A program made the position numbers and the translations under genes. Below the pieces are notes generated by a model. It made no database searches. It worked only from the letters and a program-made list of their open reading frames with translations, and was not told the origin of the DNA. A DNA stretch of 64,000 bases from Harmothoe impar (lineage: Eukaryota; Annelida; Polychaeta; Phyllodocida; Polynoidae): assembly GCA_947462335.1 (NCBI GenBank), contig OX381714.1:16774618-16838617 (forward strand). The letters run 5' to 3'. Shown one piece after another: positions 1 to 12,560 of the stretch. Each line of letters opens with the position of its first letter. Position 1 is the first letter of the stretch.

Positions 1-1455
1 CTATGTAATGCAACTGTACCTGGCACTGTTACTACAGATGAGTAGCAAAATATGCTTGTTGCTAGGCAACCATCAGGAATACAGAAAAATGAACCTCACC
101 ACGAGATTCCCCATACTTGATTTAGGGGGGGTAGGTGTTGTAGGAGAATTGATAGCTCTATTTCCTAGAGAGACAGAGCCCCATCAAGCTGTAATTACAC
201 TAATTAACCTTAATTGGCCTAAAAATAGCTCAAATAGTAGAAATAAAAAATGGAGCGGTACCCTATCTTTTTAAGCACCCTTTACTCCATAGATTCCATT
301 AAAAAAAGTACCATAACCATGAAAATTTCACGGGAGCTAGTAAATGTTACAATTGCCCCCCCACTACAAGGCATAAAGTTACTTCTGAAGCCTTTGTCAC
401 AAATAAGTCTTATGTCCCTTACTTGCTTGGATTCAACAATCTCCGCTTTAGTTTATTTAGGATCTCCATCTGGAAAATGTTGCATGAAGAAATCTGAAAG
501 GGGTGCCAGCCTGGCGGGCCATCAGACCACTTCAGGGATTTCATGGGGTTTCTTTTGAATCCACTTCCAAGTTAATTTTAAACTCCACCTACAATTTTAA
601 ACGTCAGGATATGGGCTTCCAGTTGGTTCTAATATTGATCATCAAACAGCATTACTTTATAAACTCAAAATAGATCATTCCCAGAATACCTTAAACATTC
701 TTTATACAACGCATGTGCGCTGCCTTTATTCCCAACTTCCTGTTTGAGTGACTGGTGCATGCGCGTGGGCGGGTATGTGATGTTACCGGGTTCATTTGGT
801 CTGAGGCTTTTCTCATTGTGATCAAAGAAGGGCTGTGTGAATGCCCTACATGCAGACTAATAAAACACCAACCCAGTCAAGGGCAAACTGGTGGGAGGAG
901 GAGTGGCTTAGATGCCTGCACTTCAGGCAGGATGGTAAGCTAGCCCGTTATGCCTGCAATGTTGGGCTTAGAAGCCACAGTCATCTTGTTGGCCATTCCC
1001 TCCAGAAATGACACCAGCTCCTTATTCATTATATCCATCACCACCATTTTCCTGGGCTTCCAACCAACGCCATGGTAGGTACTTGCACAAATTTCCCAAA
1101 TAGTGTAAATTCCATATTTTATTATGCTATATTGTTGGCCTCACTAACAGCTTTCCAAAACACATTTAATCATTCTTCTATCCTAAGTAGAAGTGGAGAA
1201 ATTAATCAGAACATGGAGGGTTGTTCAAGCAAGTGCCCATTATGAAATGTACAGGGGCCCCTGTTAGAGCATGCACCACTGGAGTACCGTAAAATCTCGC
1301 GTAGAAGCCGCGGCTATTACGCGAATCAGAGCCAGCTTTCTTTTGATACCAACCATGCCTATATGGGGTACGTGTGTGACCATGCAGCCACTTTACCAGT
1401 TCTCTACCTATATGGATTTCTTTAGGCTGTTATTTTATATTTGATGGTGTGCATA
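1..1455. other. no gene seen
   Basis: No supported coding exon or RNA gene is visible. Short open frames here lack splice-site support or recognisable domains. A segment around 1,285-1,330 resembles the ends of dispersed repeats seen again near 14,550, but its borders are unclear. Confidence 0.5.
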
Positions 1456-1631
1456 CAGTGGCAGATCCAGGATTTGGAAAAGGAGGGAGCGCGTCCCATT
1501 ATCTAGATAAAAGGAGGGGATGCACCCCGTATTTTTGGCCAAAATTGGGGTCTGAAAAAGACAATTAAAATCTTAACTACAGGCAAAAAGGAGGGGGCAT
1601 GCCCCCGCGCCCCCCTCTAAATCTGCCACTG
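1456..1631. mobile_element. hAT-like MITE, 176 bp
   Basis: The stretch starts CAGTGGCAGATCCAG and ends with the inverse, CTAAATCTGCCACTG, giving imperfect terminal inverted repeats of about 15 bp. The inside has no open frame and carries G-rich and C-rich halves that pair with each other. CAGTGGC-type ends are typical of non-autonomous hAT elements, which is the basis for the class call. The flanking 8-mers are only loosely similar, so the target duplication is not proven. Confidence 0.6.
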
Positions 1632-2029
1632 GCGTAATACAATCTAGAAAACTGTCAATGGGTACACACAATCTTCTGATATGTTAGAACCTGGCTGATT
1701 TGCTTTTATGGATGGCTGGCTAATATTTCAATATTCTCTATTGGGAAGAAAAAGACTTTTCACAAATTATCATTTCCCCTTTTGGTTATAAACTTATGCT
1801 AAATGCAATCTATGAGATACTACTCTTCAAGGGATTTCCAGGATGATAATGTACATGTAGTATCAGGGGCTGAATTTAGATAAACCCAGAGGGTGATCTC
1901 AGTGGGGCTGCTGAAAGCAGAGCCAATTTTAGTGTACTGCTCTGGCTGCACTTTAGAGGCCAGTGCACTGCGTATTTCTAGTACCTAGCCATGGCGGTAC
2001 CCTGTCAAGACCTTTACAGTTAATACTTT

Positions 2030-2445
2030 GTTGTGGCACCAGACTGGGCAGAACAGCACATATCACCAGGTACCTCTTATACCTAATTGTGGCACGAGTA
2101 TGGGAAATATTGGTACAATCAGGACATTTACCTAGTAGTTGTGGCAGGGGTCTCGGCAGGAGTTCAAGTAGGATTAGCTGCGCTATGATTGAATCTGGGA
2201 AGGACTAGACAGTATTAGGACACGTGTGGCAGGAATCTCTAAGACCTAATTATGGTAGGAGTATGGGAAACACTAGGCACCATCAGGACACTTACATAGT
2301 TGTTGCAGGAGTCTGGGTAGGGCTATAGATCTTATCAGGAACCTCACCTAGTGGTGGAAGGAGTCTGAGTAGGGCTGTAGCTACCATCAGGAGGCTTACC
2401 TAGTTGTGAACGGAGTCCTGGCAGGACTAGCAGCAGATGAGCTTA
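2030..2445. repeat. degenerate minisatellite, about 60-bp unit
   Basis: About six diverged copies of a roughly 60-bp unit recur, each with a variant of CCTAGTTGTGGCAGGAGTC followed by an ACCATCAGGACACTTA-like block. Copies differ at many positions, so the array is old. No coding role is apparent. Confidence 0.6.
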
Positions 2446-5020
2446 ATTACCCGACTCAGTCTCCATCTCACTGTCAGCTGAACCCATAGCTTCACCCAGG
2501 ATGGCCAACACGCAGGTGCGTGGTATCAGGCCCTGTGGTCATGACGGTGCTCTCTGAACCACAGCCTCAATGCTGAACTAATAGTCCCCTCCTTTCCTGT
2601 ACAGCATATCATCCAACGCAACCATACAATCATACAATTCAACTTGCTGCAACATGGTCTGAAAGAACTGGGGTCGAAATGTCGGATCTTTGTTCAAATT
2701 TTTTGGCCGTTCTTTGGAAGCTGATAATGTAGTAGAACGAAGTAGATAAAGATGTCTCGACATTGTTTTGTCAGGGTTATGTTTTGGGCTGCCCCCTGCA
2801 TCCCACCTGCTTTTGGGCAGCATCGAATCTGCATTTAGGCTAAAGATTTATACTGCACCCCATCCCTATTATACTCCTTTATTGTACCTAGCATATGATA
2901 GTCCTATCTCCTAACCCCTGACACCAACTGCAGTGGCGTTTTGCGCCAATACACCCACCCAGTGGGCGTACTAGTATTGAGAATGTAACGTGACCAGCTC
3001 TTGGCCAATGAAAGTGCAGCTATGCTGAAGATGTTTTATGTTTATTTTGGGTTCAAGGATTGGGGATGTTAGATAGGACATGCTTCTGTGCAATAGAACT
3101 TTACAGCATTTAAATCTGAGCAGAAATGAGGTTTTTAGAGATAATTATTTCGCAAAAAAAAATCGGGAGACATCTATCTAGCGGCCATAAGAAAAACTGA
3201 AAACAAAAACAATCGGTGATCGAGGGATTTCTTTATATAGGTCCCTAATCATCAAGTTTCTTGTGTTTTAAAGATTGATACCATCAATTATCATTGGTTA
3301 AGAAAGGACTATCATATGCTAGGTATAATAAAACAAATAATAACTCGTGAGCACATCCCAGTTTGTATGCTACACTTTTGGGCCTTTATGAAGGACCACG
3401 CATAGGCATACTGCTGGGATATGCTCACACATTATGTATTTGGTTGGTATTCCACCAGACTTCACCAGACTTCCTCCCCCCATTTATACTGCCTTCTATA
3501 TTGAGGTTCAACCCTTTCCTTTCAGGCTTTAGCTACTTCATTTAGTCGCTTCTTTCTTCTCAAATTGCACCTCCTGCTTTCATGACTTGGCCTATATCAT
3601 ACCTACGTCATACCTACGTCATACCTACGTCATACCTACGTCATGCCTACGTCCCTTTTAGGGTGTAGCCTAACCCTGAGGGTGCCGCCGCTGGTGCCGC
3701 CACATTGCGGGGGCGGACCGCGCATGGCGGAGGATGCGCTTCCTGTTCCGTGATGAGTGGATCTTTTTTCTTCCGCTTGTTCCGCAAAGTAGATGCAAAC
3801 ATGCTAGGGACCGGCTGTTGCTATTTCCGGCCATGCTCGGCTATTTTCGGGTGCTCGGCCACAGGTGACTCTGGGAGGTGTTAGACGAAGCGTGAGATGG
3901 CGTGAGAGACGGCAATGATGCGTGAGGGCAGCCTCATCTGCGCACCTCCGACAACTCCCCCGCAGGTTCTGCCCCTTCCATAGATAACCCTGTATGGGCC
4001 GCATGGTGTCTTAAGATGCATCTTCACTCGTTGTTATGATGCACCAGCACAGCGACGGCGAGTAACTCGCCACTGCATCATTTTGACTCCTCGGTCTTGC
4101 AGTGCTCTAAAGTACTTTTCTGCCCTCAACTAAGAGACTTTAAGTTAAAGGTTAAATGGTCATTCTTCCATGTGCCAGCCGCTGACATGTAAATTGTAGA
4201 CAGTTGCAGGACAATTAACTTATTTGCGTGTGTATTTGCTGTTAAGGGACATCCATTAACTGCACAGATTTAAAAAGCCAAAGCCTGCCGCACCCTCCCG
4301 CTGAGAGCAGGAGCAGAAACCATCACCAACAACTGACACTTAAGGCTACTGGACACAGGGCTCTTATTGGCAGATCGGGACCGATTTTACATACTACCTG
4401 TATGCATTTATATCACCAACTCAATCGGCCAATGATCCATTCAAGGAAAAAAATGGTAGTAACATGACCCAATAAATAAAGTCGATTTTTATCTCAGATG
4501 ACATGATCAGTGTTATTAGTGGTAATATTATTACATTATTATATTATTATTATTTGTAATTTGGGGCCTTTTTCCTTAAAAGCCCAAATACTCCAGAAAG
4601 TTTCATGTAGGAAAAAGTAAATGGTATAACGCCATGTTCGTTCCAATTCCTGTCCAGACATGAACAAGTCAATTAACGTCTTCAGTGTCGGACCAAAAGT
4701 ATAATTTACTAGGCCATTTTCGCATTGTGTTAGTCTCAAACAATATTTTAGTTAATAGTGGTTGAATATGAAATTAGATATATAGGGTGGTCCAACTAAG
4801 GTCAAACATAATTTATAATCTTTTTGGCACTGTCATAAAATGTCATACACTCTCTTCTAACGTCAAGAAATTAACTTGAATTTGGTTGAATTTTGACTCG
4901 GAAAGTGTAATAAGCTTTAACGAATCATAATGAGCTTTAATTACTTTTAAATTTAAGTTGTTTATTTTGTCATCATCATTAATGTCTAACGCTATAGTGC
5001 ATGCCGAGAAATGTTGTTTT
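2446..5020. other. no gene seen
   Basis: No supported gene. The section contains the five-copy CATACCTACGT array, a CpG-rich stretch at about 3,650-3,980, and near 4,055-4,069 the palindrome GGCGAGTAACTCGCC, which is the core of the TTAA-type MITE family found across the window. Confidence 0.5.
3598..3652. repeat. 11-bp tandem array (CATACCTACGT)x5
   Basis: Five back-to-back copies of an 11-bp unit; the last has one substitution. Every junction creates TACGTCAT, which contains the bZIP/CRE-like half site TACGTCA. A CpG-rich segment follows immediately. A regulatory role is only an inference. Confidence 0.8.
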
Positions 5021-5281
5021 TACACTGATAATAATGGACCTGGAAATGTTAGTCACTACGGACTACATTTCTATAGTCGCGTGAACGTAGCAATCAGGGC
5101 TATACTTAGTTAGTCACCTATGTCTAACGTAAGTTAGTCATATAGTCAACCTATAGTCTAGCATTAACTTGGCTAATTTGGGATATATAGTCAAGTGACT
5201 ATGAATTTAATGCTTTCATGCTCTAAATTAGTCACTCTGACTAACAGATATAGTCAATCATGAGACGGCAGGACAATAAGT

Positions 5282-7376
5282 CAAGACAAGTACCCCCCTG
5301 GCATCTACCCCCAAGACATCTACCCCCAGGGCCTACTATCTCCCCTATGACATCTACCCAGGACATCTACCCCTAGGACATCTACCCCGTAGGACTTTTA
5401 TGCCCATAGGACTTTTACCCCTATGGGAATCTACCCCTTGGAATTTTACCCCCTAGAACTTCTACCCCTTAGGACATCCCCTGCCTTAGACACCTACCCC
5501 CAGACATCTACCCCTAGACATCTACCCCTTGGCCAATGGGACATCTACCCCCTTTACCCTCTAGGACTTCTACCCCTAGGAACATTAACCCCCTCTACAT
5601 ACCCATATGGTTGAGTCATATCATGCAGAGGGGGTAGATTTCTCCAGGGACATCAGACATCTATCCCTGGACATCTACCCCCTGGAAATCTACCCCCTTT
5701 GACATCTACCCCCTAGGATTTTATCCCCTTGGAAATCTATGCCCTAGATTTTTGCCCCTTAGGACTCCACCCCATAGGACATCCACCCCCTTGGATGCCT
5801 ACCCCATAACATCTACCCCCTGGACATCTACCCCTAGGACGTCTACCCCCCAGGACTTTCATCCCCCTGGACATCCATTCCCTGGAGTTTGACCCACTTA
5901 TGACTTTTACCCCTAGGATATCCATCCACTGGACTTTGACCTCCTTCTACCCCTAGGGCATATATCCCCTTGGATGTTTACTACCTTTACCCTCTAGGAC
6001 TTCTACCCCTGGAGACATCAACCCCCTCCACATGCCCATAATTATGGTTGAGTCATATGTGGAAGGGGTAAAATTCCTAGGGGGTAGATGCCCTAGGGTG
6101 TAGATCTCCAGGGGGTAGATATCCAGGGGTAGATGTCGGATGTCCCTGGAGAAATCTACCCCCTCCACATGATATGACTCAACCATATGGGCATGTGGAC
6201 GGGGTTAATGTCCCTAGGGGTAGAAGTCCTAGAGGGTAAAGGGATAGATATCCCAGGGGGTAGATGTCCTAGGGGGTAGATGTCCAGGGGTAGGTGTCCA
6301 AGCAGGTGGATGTCCTAGGGGGTAGAGTCCTAAGGGGATAAACATCTAGGGAATAGGTGCCCAAGGGGAAAAAAGTTCTGGGGTAGATTCCCAGGGGGTA
6401 GATGTCCAGGTAAGTCGGATCTCCCTGGAGAAATCTACCCCCTCCACATGATATGATTCATTATGGGCATTTGGAGGGGTTGATGTCCCCAGGGGTAGAA
6501 GTCCTAGAGGATAAAGGGGTTGAGTCATATGTGGAAGGGGTAAAATTCCTAGGGGGTAGATGCCCTAGGGTGTAGATCTCCAGGGGGTAGATATCCAGGG
6601 GTAGATGTCGGATGTCCCTGGAGAAATCTACCCCCTCCACATGATATGACTCAACCATATGGGCATGTGGACGGGGTTAATGTCCCTAGGGGTAGAAGTC
6701 CTAGAGGGTAAAGGGATAGATATCCCAGGGGGTAGATGTCCTAGGGGGTAGATGTCCAGGGGTAGGTGTCCAAGCAGGTGGATGTCCTAGGGGGTAGAGT
6801 CCTAAGGGGATAAACATCTAGGGAATAGGTGCCCAAGGGGATAAAAGTCCTGGGGTAGATTCCCAGGGGGTAGATGTCCAGGTATGTCGGATCTCCCTGG
6901 AGAAATCTACCCCCTCCACATGATATGATTCATTATGGGCATTTCGAGGGGTTGATGTCCCCAGGGGTAGAAGTCCTAGAGGATAAAGGGGTTAGATGTC
7001 CAAGGGGATTGATAATCTAGGGGGTAGAAGTTGTAAGGGGGTAAAAGTCCAGGGGATAGATGTCCAAGGGGATTAAAGCCTTAGGGGGGAGAAGTCCTAG
7101 GGGGTAGATTTCCAGGGATATATATCCAGGGGTAGAAGTCTGGGTGTTAATGTTGTGGTAATGTTTAGCATGCTTAGGACATCCTCCCCTAGGACATCTA
7201 CCCCCAAGGACTTTTATTCCCTTGGTCATCCATCCCTTTGGACTTAAACCCCCTTACATCTTCTACCCCCTAGGACATCAATCCCCTGGACTTTTATGTC
7301 CTAGGGGGTAGATTCGCAGGGGGTAGATTTCCAGGGGTAGATGCCTGGGGGTAGATGTTTGGGGGTACCTGTCCTA
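5282..7376. mobile_element. foldback element with CTACCCC minisatellite arms
   Basis: The left border reads AAGACAAGTACCCCCCTGG and the right border ends GGGGGTACCTGTCCTA, an imperfect inverted repeat. The left part is a degenerate 16-22-bp minisatellite in the orientation GGACATCTACCCCCTA; the right part is largely in the reverse orientation. A segment at about 5,530-5,660 is nearly the reverse complement of 6,125-6,255. Foldback transposons with long tandem-repeat arms have this architecture, but no transposase is present. Related copies lie at 14,681 and 40,511. Confidence 0.65.
6047..6990. repeat. tandem duplication of a 472-bp block
   Basis: 6,047-6,518 is repeated almost exactly at 6,519-6,990. 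Only a handful of substitutions are seen, for example catttggagg versus catttcgagg. The block contains part of both arm orientations of the foldback, so this is a recent segmental duplication inside an older array. Confidence 0.85.
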
Positions 7377-8064
7377 GCATCATTTGATGAAGTAGATGAT
7401 ATGGGTCATATGCCTAGCACACTATAACCCTTCACCCAGTCAACTTCTGTATATTCTAGTCTGGAAGCCTAGAGATCCACAGTCACATGATCAGATTTTG
7501 AACAAAACCACATGATACTTCAAACAAACTTGAGAATGCATGTGTTCTATGATGTCTTAAGTAAGCATGCTCAACATTAACACAAGATCTAACACACAGG
7601 GATATGTGTAAAAGAGAGATTTAGATAGAATAGGATGTGCCTACCTGAAGTCAGTTGAGCATTCAATTTTGAATCCTAACTGTTTCCTGTGCACACATTC
7701 CTATGACATCATCACTTTGTGTGATCCACATATAGTCACTCCTGACTATCTTTATGACTAATATGTGACTAACATATGTAATCATCTGACTACGGGGGTC
7801 AAAATATGATGGTATAGTCAGTACTGACTATAGGTTTTATTATCAGTGTACTATGACATCAATTATGGAATTGTGATGACAATAATTATGAGCAATAACA
7901 CATTTAAACAACTATCCTGTTCTTTCGATGAAATCATTTCACACGCACTGTCTCCATATAATTACACCCAGCACAGGTTTAATGAGGTAGGCAATAAGCA
8001 ACTGCCTGCATGCTATGATACGTCTCCTGTGTATTGGCTTCCTCAGCCCCTTTTTCCTTTAGTG

Positions 8065-8790
8065 GCTCCCTTGGTGGCTTCGTCAGTGGCCTCGTCAGTG
8101 GCTTTCCTTTGTCAGTAGCTTTGCTTTGTCAGTGGCTTTGCTTTGTCAGTGGCATCGAAAATCAGTCGTTTCATCACTGGCTATTTCATGGGCTTCTTAA
8201 ATGGCTTCCACAGATGCTCCCTCGGTGGCTTCCACAGACGCTCCCTTAGTGGCTTCCCCAGATGCTCTCTCATTGGCTTCTCCAACCAGCCCCTCAGTGG
8301 CTTCCACAGACGCTTCCTCTGTGGCTTCCACAGACGCTCCCTCAGTGGCTTCCACAGACCCTCTCTCATTGGCTTCTGCAGACGCTCCCTCAGTGGCTTC
8401 CCCAGACGCTCCCTCTGTGGCTTCTGCAGATGCTCCCTCGGTGGATTCTCCAGCCGATACCTCAGTGGGTTCCCCAGTGGCTTTTGCAGACAGTCCCTCA
8501 GTGCCTTCCGCAGATGCTCCCTTGGTGGCTTCCCCACCCAGTCCCTCAGTGGCTTCCACAGACGCTTCCTCTGTGGCTTCTGCAGAAAATCCCTCAGTGG
8601 TTTCCACAGACCCTCCCTCGGTAGCTTCTGCAGATGCTCCCTCGGTGGCTTCTTCAGCCATTCCCTCAGTGGCTTCAGGAGACACTCCCTCGGTGGCTTC
8701 CGTAGATGCTCCAGTGGTAGACACCCGCAGGGCATTTGCAGACGCCTCTATAGCTTCCACGGACTGCCCCTTCCTCGAGGGGCAGTAAAA
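8065..8790. repeat. 24-bp minisatellite, open in five frames
   Basis: About 25 copies of a 24-bp unit like GGCTTCCACAGACGCTCCCT plus CAGT form the core, preceded by shorter TTTGTCAGTGGC-type units. The unit holds no stop in five of six frames, so long overlapping open frames arise: an 8-residue VASTDAPS repeat on the + strand and an ASVEATEG repeat on the - strand (8,197-8,820, 207 codons). The - strand frame is acidic and mucin-like and could be an exon, but no splice site, signal peptide or homology supports coding. Confidence 0.8.
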
Positions 8791-10869
8791 TAATTGCTCA
8801 TAATGCAGTGTAACAGACATACTGGGGAAAAGTACATTTTAAGTGCCTATGCAGGTATTGTATATTGTCGGAGAATTAGGGGGGCTAAGCAGATTGTCAG
8901 AGATGGAGTTTAGCTAGGGTTATGTAGTCAATTCACACCCACGCACCCTCACCAATTTACCAAGTTGAAATCAATCTGCTCCGTTCCGGAAATACCCGCG
9001 CGTGTATTGATTGGCTGCTCGGCTTGTTACTGCGAGCTATAAATAGACGCGGCTGAGTAGCTCGCTAAGGTATGACGCGGGTAAAAGCCCTCAGGGCTGA
9101 TGACACTCACAGATTGTTCGGGTATATATAGGGGTATTTATAGATATGGATGAGCCGCTCATGTCCCATAACCACCCCCGTGGGTGTATGGTAGATAAGC
9201 AGCATGACTAAGGACAAGGCATTTAGTGCGGCAGGGTGGGTGGGGTTCGGGAAGTGTTTGGATGATAAGGGGGAATATGTTTACGGTATTTTAAAAAGGG
9301 TACATAATGATGGTGGGAGATAGAGGATTGGGAAAATGTTTTTAAGCTTCAACATGGGGAGGGAGAGGGTATACTACATGTACATTTGCGTTTGAACCAC
9401 TACCAAGCCAATGCAGCTTCAGTCCCTCTCCCGGCTCCTTCATGCTCATTTGGTACGTGCCTTGTACAATATTTAATAATATTAATAATAATTATGTGAA
9501 GTCTCTTTGAAGAGACGCTTTATACATCAAAATGTGGGTAGGTGGTCAGCAGAAACGTCAAACAAAGATTACCTCACGTGACCCCCCCCCCCCCCCACAT
9601 CTAGCATATGACTCGTTCCTCTTGTATAAGTACAAAGTTACAAGTGGCTTTCTGTGCGGAATGTTTGGCATAGACCAATATAAGTAGTGGGGTAGGGATG
9701 AATATGTACCGGGGTAAACAACTTTTACAAATAGAGGTATATCTTTGATCAGAATACTCGCGAATATGATATAATGTACATTCTTAATGCCCCGTGACAT
9801 TGATAGGATCATCTTTCCCAAACACTCATATCATATCATATCGAAGATACTAAAAGTACTTGATACTGGTCTATTGTATACATTTTCTTTCATTTAAATA
9901 ATTCAAAATAGAGATTGTATCTACATGTTATTTTCTTTTTATGGGCATTTAATTTCTCCGTCGAGTCAATGACCGCAAGATCGTTAGATTTAACTTTATA
10001 GCTCCGGGAAAACGAAGTCAATAGGAGTTGTCAACAATTCAGTCAATTAGAGAACTTGTTATTGAGTATAAAATGCACGCTGAACTCTGAATATTGTGAT
10101 AATTAGTAAACAAGGACATGGACAAAACTGTTTTCAAAAGATACATGTGTTTCTGCTAGCCCGTCTGTACAGTGTACCTAGAAGGACATGGTCGCATCTC
10201 AGTTTAATGAATCTGTAAAAGTAAAAGTGTCAAAAAGTGGACAAATATTGGCATATTTGGTATCAAATTAAAGCTCATACTGTCCGTAACGCAAAGAGCT
10301 AGGAATAACTTGCATTATGACAACCTTATGGATCAATAAACTACTAAAATGTGAAAATCGTGCGTGAAAAGTCTTTATTTCCATATATATTTTAGCCCCC
10401 AGTAAAAAGAAAAAAAAAAGCCCTCGTCATTTCTTTCACTGCCGGGTGATGAGATACTATTTTTTTTGAGTGGCCTAACCCTTGTGCTCCCTCTCTCTCC
10501 CTCTTTAATAAGAATGATAATTAACAGGAGCATTGTGCATGCACATCGGTTTATTCTAATTATAATTGCACGCATTCGTGCAGATATAAAATAATTATAT
10601 GACCATGAGGCACACATAATTGTCGAAATAACTGAGAAAACGATGATCTACTTGATGTCTATCGTAACCCAACCAGCTTCGGCAATTGAGGATCCCAGTA
10701 AGAAAGCAGGAGAAAAACAGCCACAGGGTAAGTCACAATTGTATGTGTTAACACTAACGAGAAAATAGGACTATTTCTGTCTCCCCTCCCACACAGTAGT
10801 ACCCACTGCACCCCCTGTAGGGATAAGACTAGTATGTACATATGGACTCCTTTGTCAAGTATATAAGGG
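8791..10869. other. no gene seen
   Basis: No supported exon. It includes the possible TATA promoter near 9,040 and a poly-C run near 9,586. The rest is AT-rich unique-looking sequence. Confidence 0.5.
9009..9070 (+). promoter_or_regulatory. possible TATA-type core promoter
   Basis: An inverse CCAAT box (GATTGG, 9,009-9,014) precedes TATAAATA (9,038-9,045) by about 25 bp in a locally GC-rich stretch, and a GGTATG that could be a splice donor follows at about 9,070. No coding exon is recognised downstream, so the gene it would serve is unknown. Confidence 0.25.
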
Positions 10870-11093
10870 CAGCATAGTGCTTTAATGCATAGTGCGCTTA
10901 TGAGTAATAAGTGAGTACAGTAACTCGCGAAGGGTTGCATGCATCGCATGTCAACGTTATGCGGTTTATACATTCCAAAATGATTGGTATGATGCACTAA
11001 TGCTGTTCCAGTGCGTTGCTTGCCAGTGCAGCATTAGTGCATCATCATGACAGATGAAAATGAACCTTGCGGCACCATGCCGTCCTTGAAGGG
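10870..11093. mobile_element. TTAA-type MITE copy
   Basis: The left end has AAGGGCAGCATAGTGC and the right end is CATGCCGTCCTTGAAGGG followed by TTAG. Inside are the family's mirrored blocks, with gatgcactaatgc and the inverse gcattagtgcatc. The family has CCCTTTAAGGGCAGCATG-type ends and TTAA targets, resembling piggyBac-derived MITEs. The left target site of this copy is degraded. Confidence 0.55.
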
Positions 11094-11411
11094 TTAGTAC
11101 GCTCGGCCACAGTCTGTCTCACGGAGGCGCACGAGCTGCTCTTTGTAGCATGGGGAGAAGGTGTGTCGGGGTGGGGGCAGGTATCTCGTGTTCCTGAGTA
11201 ATCTTCTTCCCTTTACAATAAGCTGTATTCCGCGTTTATTTGCGAGACCATCATCTAGCTTCTCCTTCGAATTCCACCACACATATAGCAATAAGAGGTC
11301 TAGGGATGTGGGTGGCACATCTGATTAGCATTCTGGAAGAGAATGGTCTACCATGTAATTAGGTAGGACTTGGTGAGTCAGTTAGGTAGTGGATGAATAA
11401 GTGAATGAGTG

Positions 11412-11654
11412 CACTCAAAAAATAAACTTGTCTCCAGACTCTTCAAAGTGACGGTCATAAAATAAACGAGGCAAAAACTTGTCTAAGTGACAAGGAAGCG
11501 GGTCTTCTAGCTGGAGTGCCAGCCTAAAACACGACATTTGCCAGCTCCAGATTCTATTTGTGGGATGGTAACCTGATAGGTTAGACAACTTTTGACTCGT
11601 TTATTTTATGATAGTCACTTTGAGGAGTCTGGAGACAAGTTTACTTTTTCAGTG
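11412..11654. mobile_element. 243-bp MITE with CACTxAAAAA ends
   Basis: The left end begins CACTCAAAAAATAAACTTG and the right end, inverted, begins CACTGAAAAAGTAAACTTG. The terminal inverted repeat continues for more than 35 bp with few mismatches. The interior includes the block GACAAGGAAGCGGGTCTTC. A second copy starts at 63,761. No coding capacity. Superfamily not determined. Confidence 0.75.
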
Positions 11655-12225
11655 TGGGCAATTGACTCGGTAAGCTGTTGATTACGTAAGGGAGTGAATG
11701 GGTGAGTTAGTGAGTGTGTGAGATTTTGATTGAGTGAGGTGAGTAGGGGACATGTGTGTGTGAGTGAGTAAGTTGCTGCATCAGCTAGGGTTCTGAGAGA
11801 TATTGATTGGGTAAGTGTGTGTGACAGTGTGTTTTAAGCCCGGTCCCCGCACTCTCAGACAGAAATGACAGCATGCGCATACCCCTTTTCCACTGACTTA
11901 TGGTAAAAAACACCACTTTTTTCTACAAAACGCTGACATTTTCCAACACCCTTTTTTTTCTCAAATTTCAAGAAACTTTTCCTCCCTCCCTATTTCTACA
12001 TTTCCCTTGTGTGTTGAATTTAGACCATACATTAGGCATCCTCCTACACTCTTTATTCAGTATGGCTGTTCAGTCTATAAAATAACCCCTTTTTGATGAA
12101 TACGAGAACTTGGCCTTTAAATATACCCCCTTTTCTCTTAAAAACGAGAAGTTATCATGAGAAAAACAACTCTTTTAGTTGATTTCGGTCACATTGGAAG
12201 AGGGTGAAAAAAGGGTTTTAAGTGT
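11655..12225. other. no gene seen
   Basis: Low-complexity GTGAGT-rich sequence grading into the array that follows; no supported exon. Confidence 0.5.
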
Positions 12226-12560
12226 GTGGTGTAGTGAGTGAGAGAGTGAGTGCGTGAGTGAGTGATGGGGGGGGGGGGGGTGAGTGAGTGAATGAGTGAG
12301 CGAGTGAGGGGGTGAGTGGGTGGGTGAATGAGTGATTGGGCGGGTGAGTGTGTAAGTGAGTGAGTGAGTGAGTGAGTGGATGAGTGAGTGAGTGGATGGG
12401 TTAATGAGTGAGTGAGTGAGTGAGTGAGTGATTGAGTGAGTGAGTGAGTGAGTGAGTGAGTGAGTGAGTGGGTGAGTGAGTGAGTGAGTGAGTGAGTGAG
12501 TGAGAGAGGGAGGGAGGGAGGGAGGGAGAGAAGGAGGGAGAGAAGGAGGGAGGGAGAGTG
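12226..12560. repeat. (GAGT)n / GGGA microsatellite
   Basis: Almost continuous GTGAGTGA repeats pass into GGGAGGGA and GAGAAGGA repeats on the + strand. The frames reading LTHS on the - strand are an artefact of this array. Confidence 0.9.

Larger units (their letters stand above)
5021..7850. mobile_element. outer MITE-like element with TACACTGATAATAA ends
   Basis: The left end reads TACACTGATAATAATGG and the right end is its inverse, TTTTATTATCAGTGTA. A TA lies at each outer border and could be a 2-bp target duplication of the Tc1/mariner kind. Inside each end is a cluster of TAGTCA on the left and TGACTA on the right, roughly ten or more copies per side, arranged as mirror images. The CTACCCC foldback lies inside. 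No transposase frame is present. Confidence 0.55.

Noticed and set aside
5423..7229. Several 60-77-codon frames reading YPLxLLPL repeats
   Set aside because: They arise from the CTACCCC minisatellite on both strands and have no independent support.
5282..7376. CRISPR-like regular repeat array
   Set aside because: Repeats are adjacent and variable with no unique spacers of constant size, and the genome is clearly animal.
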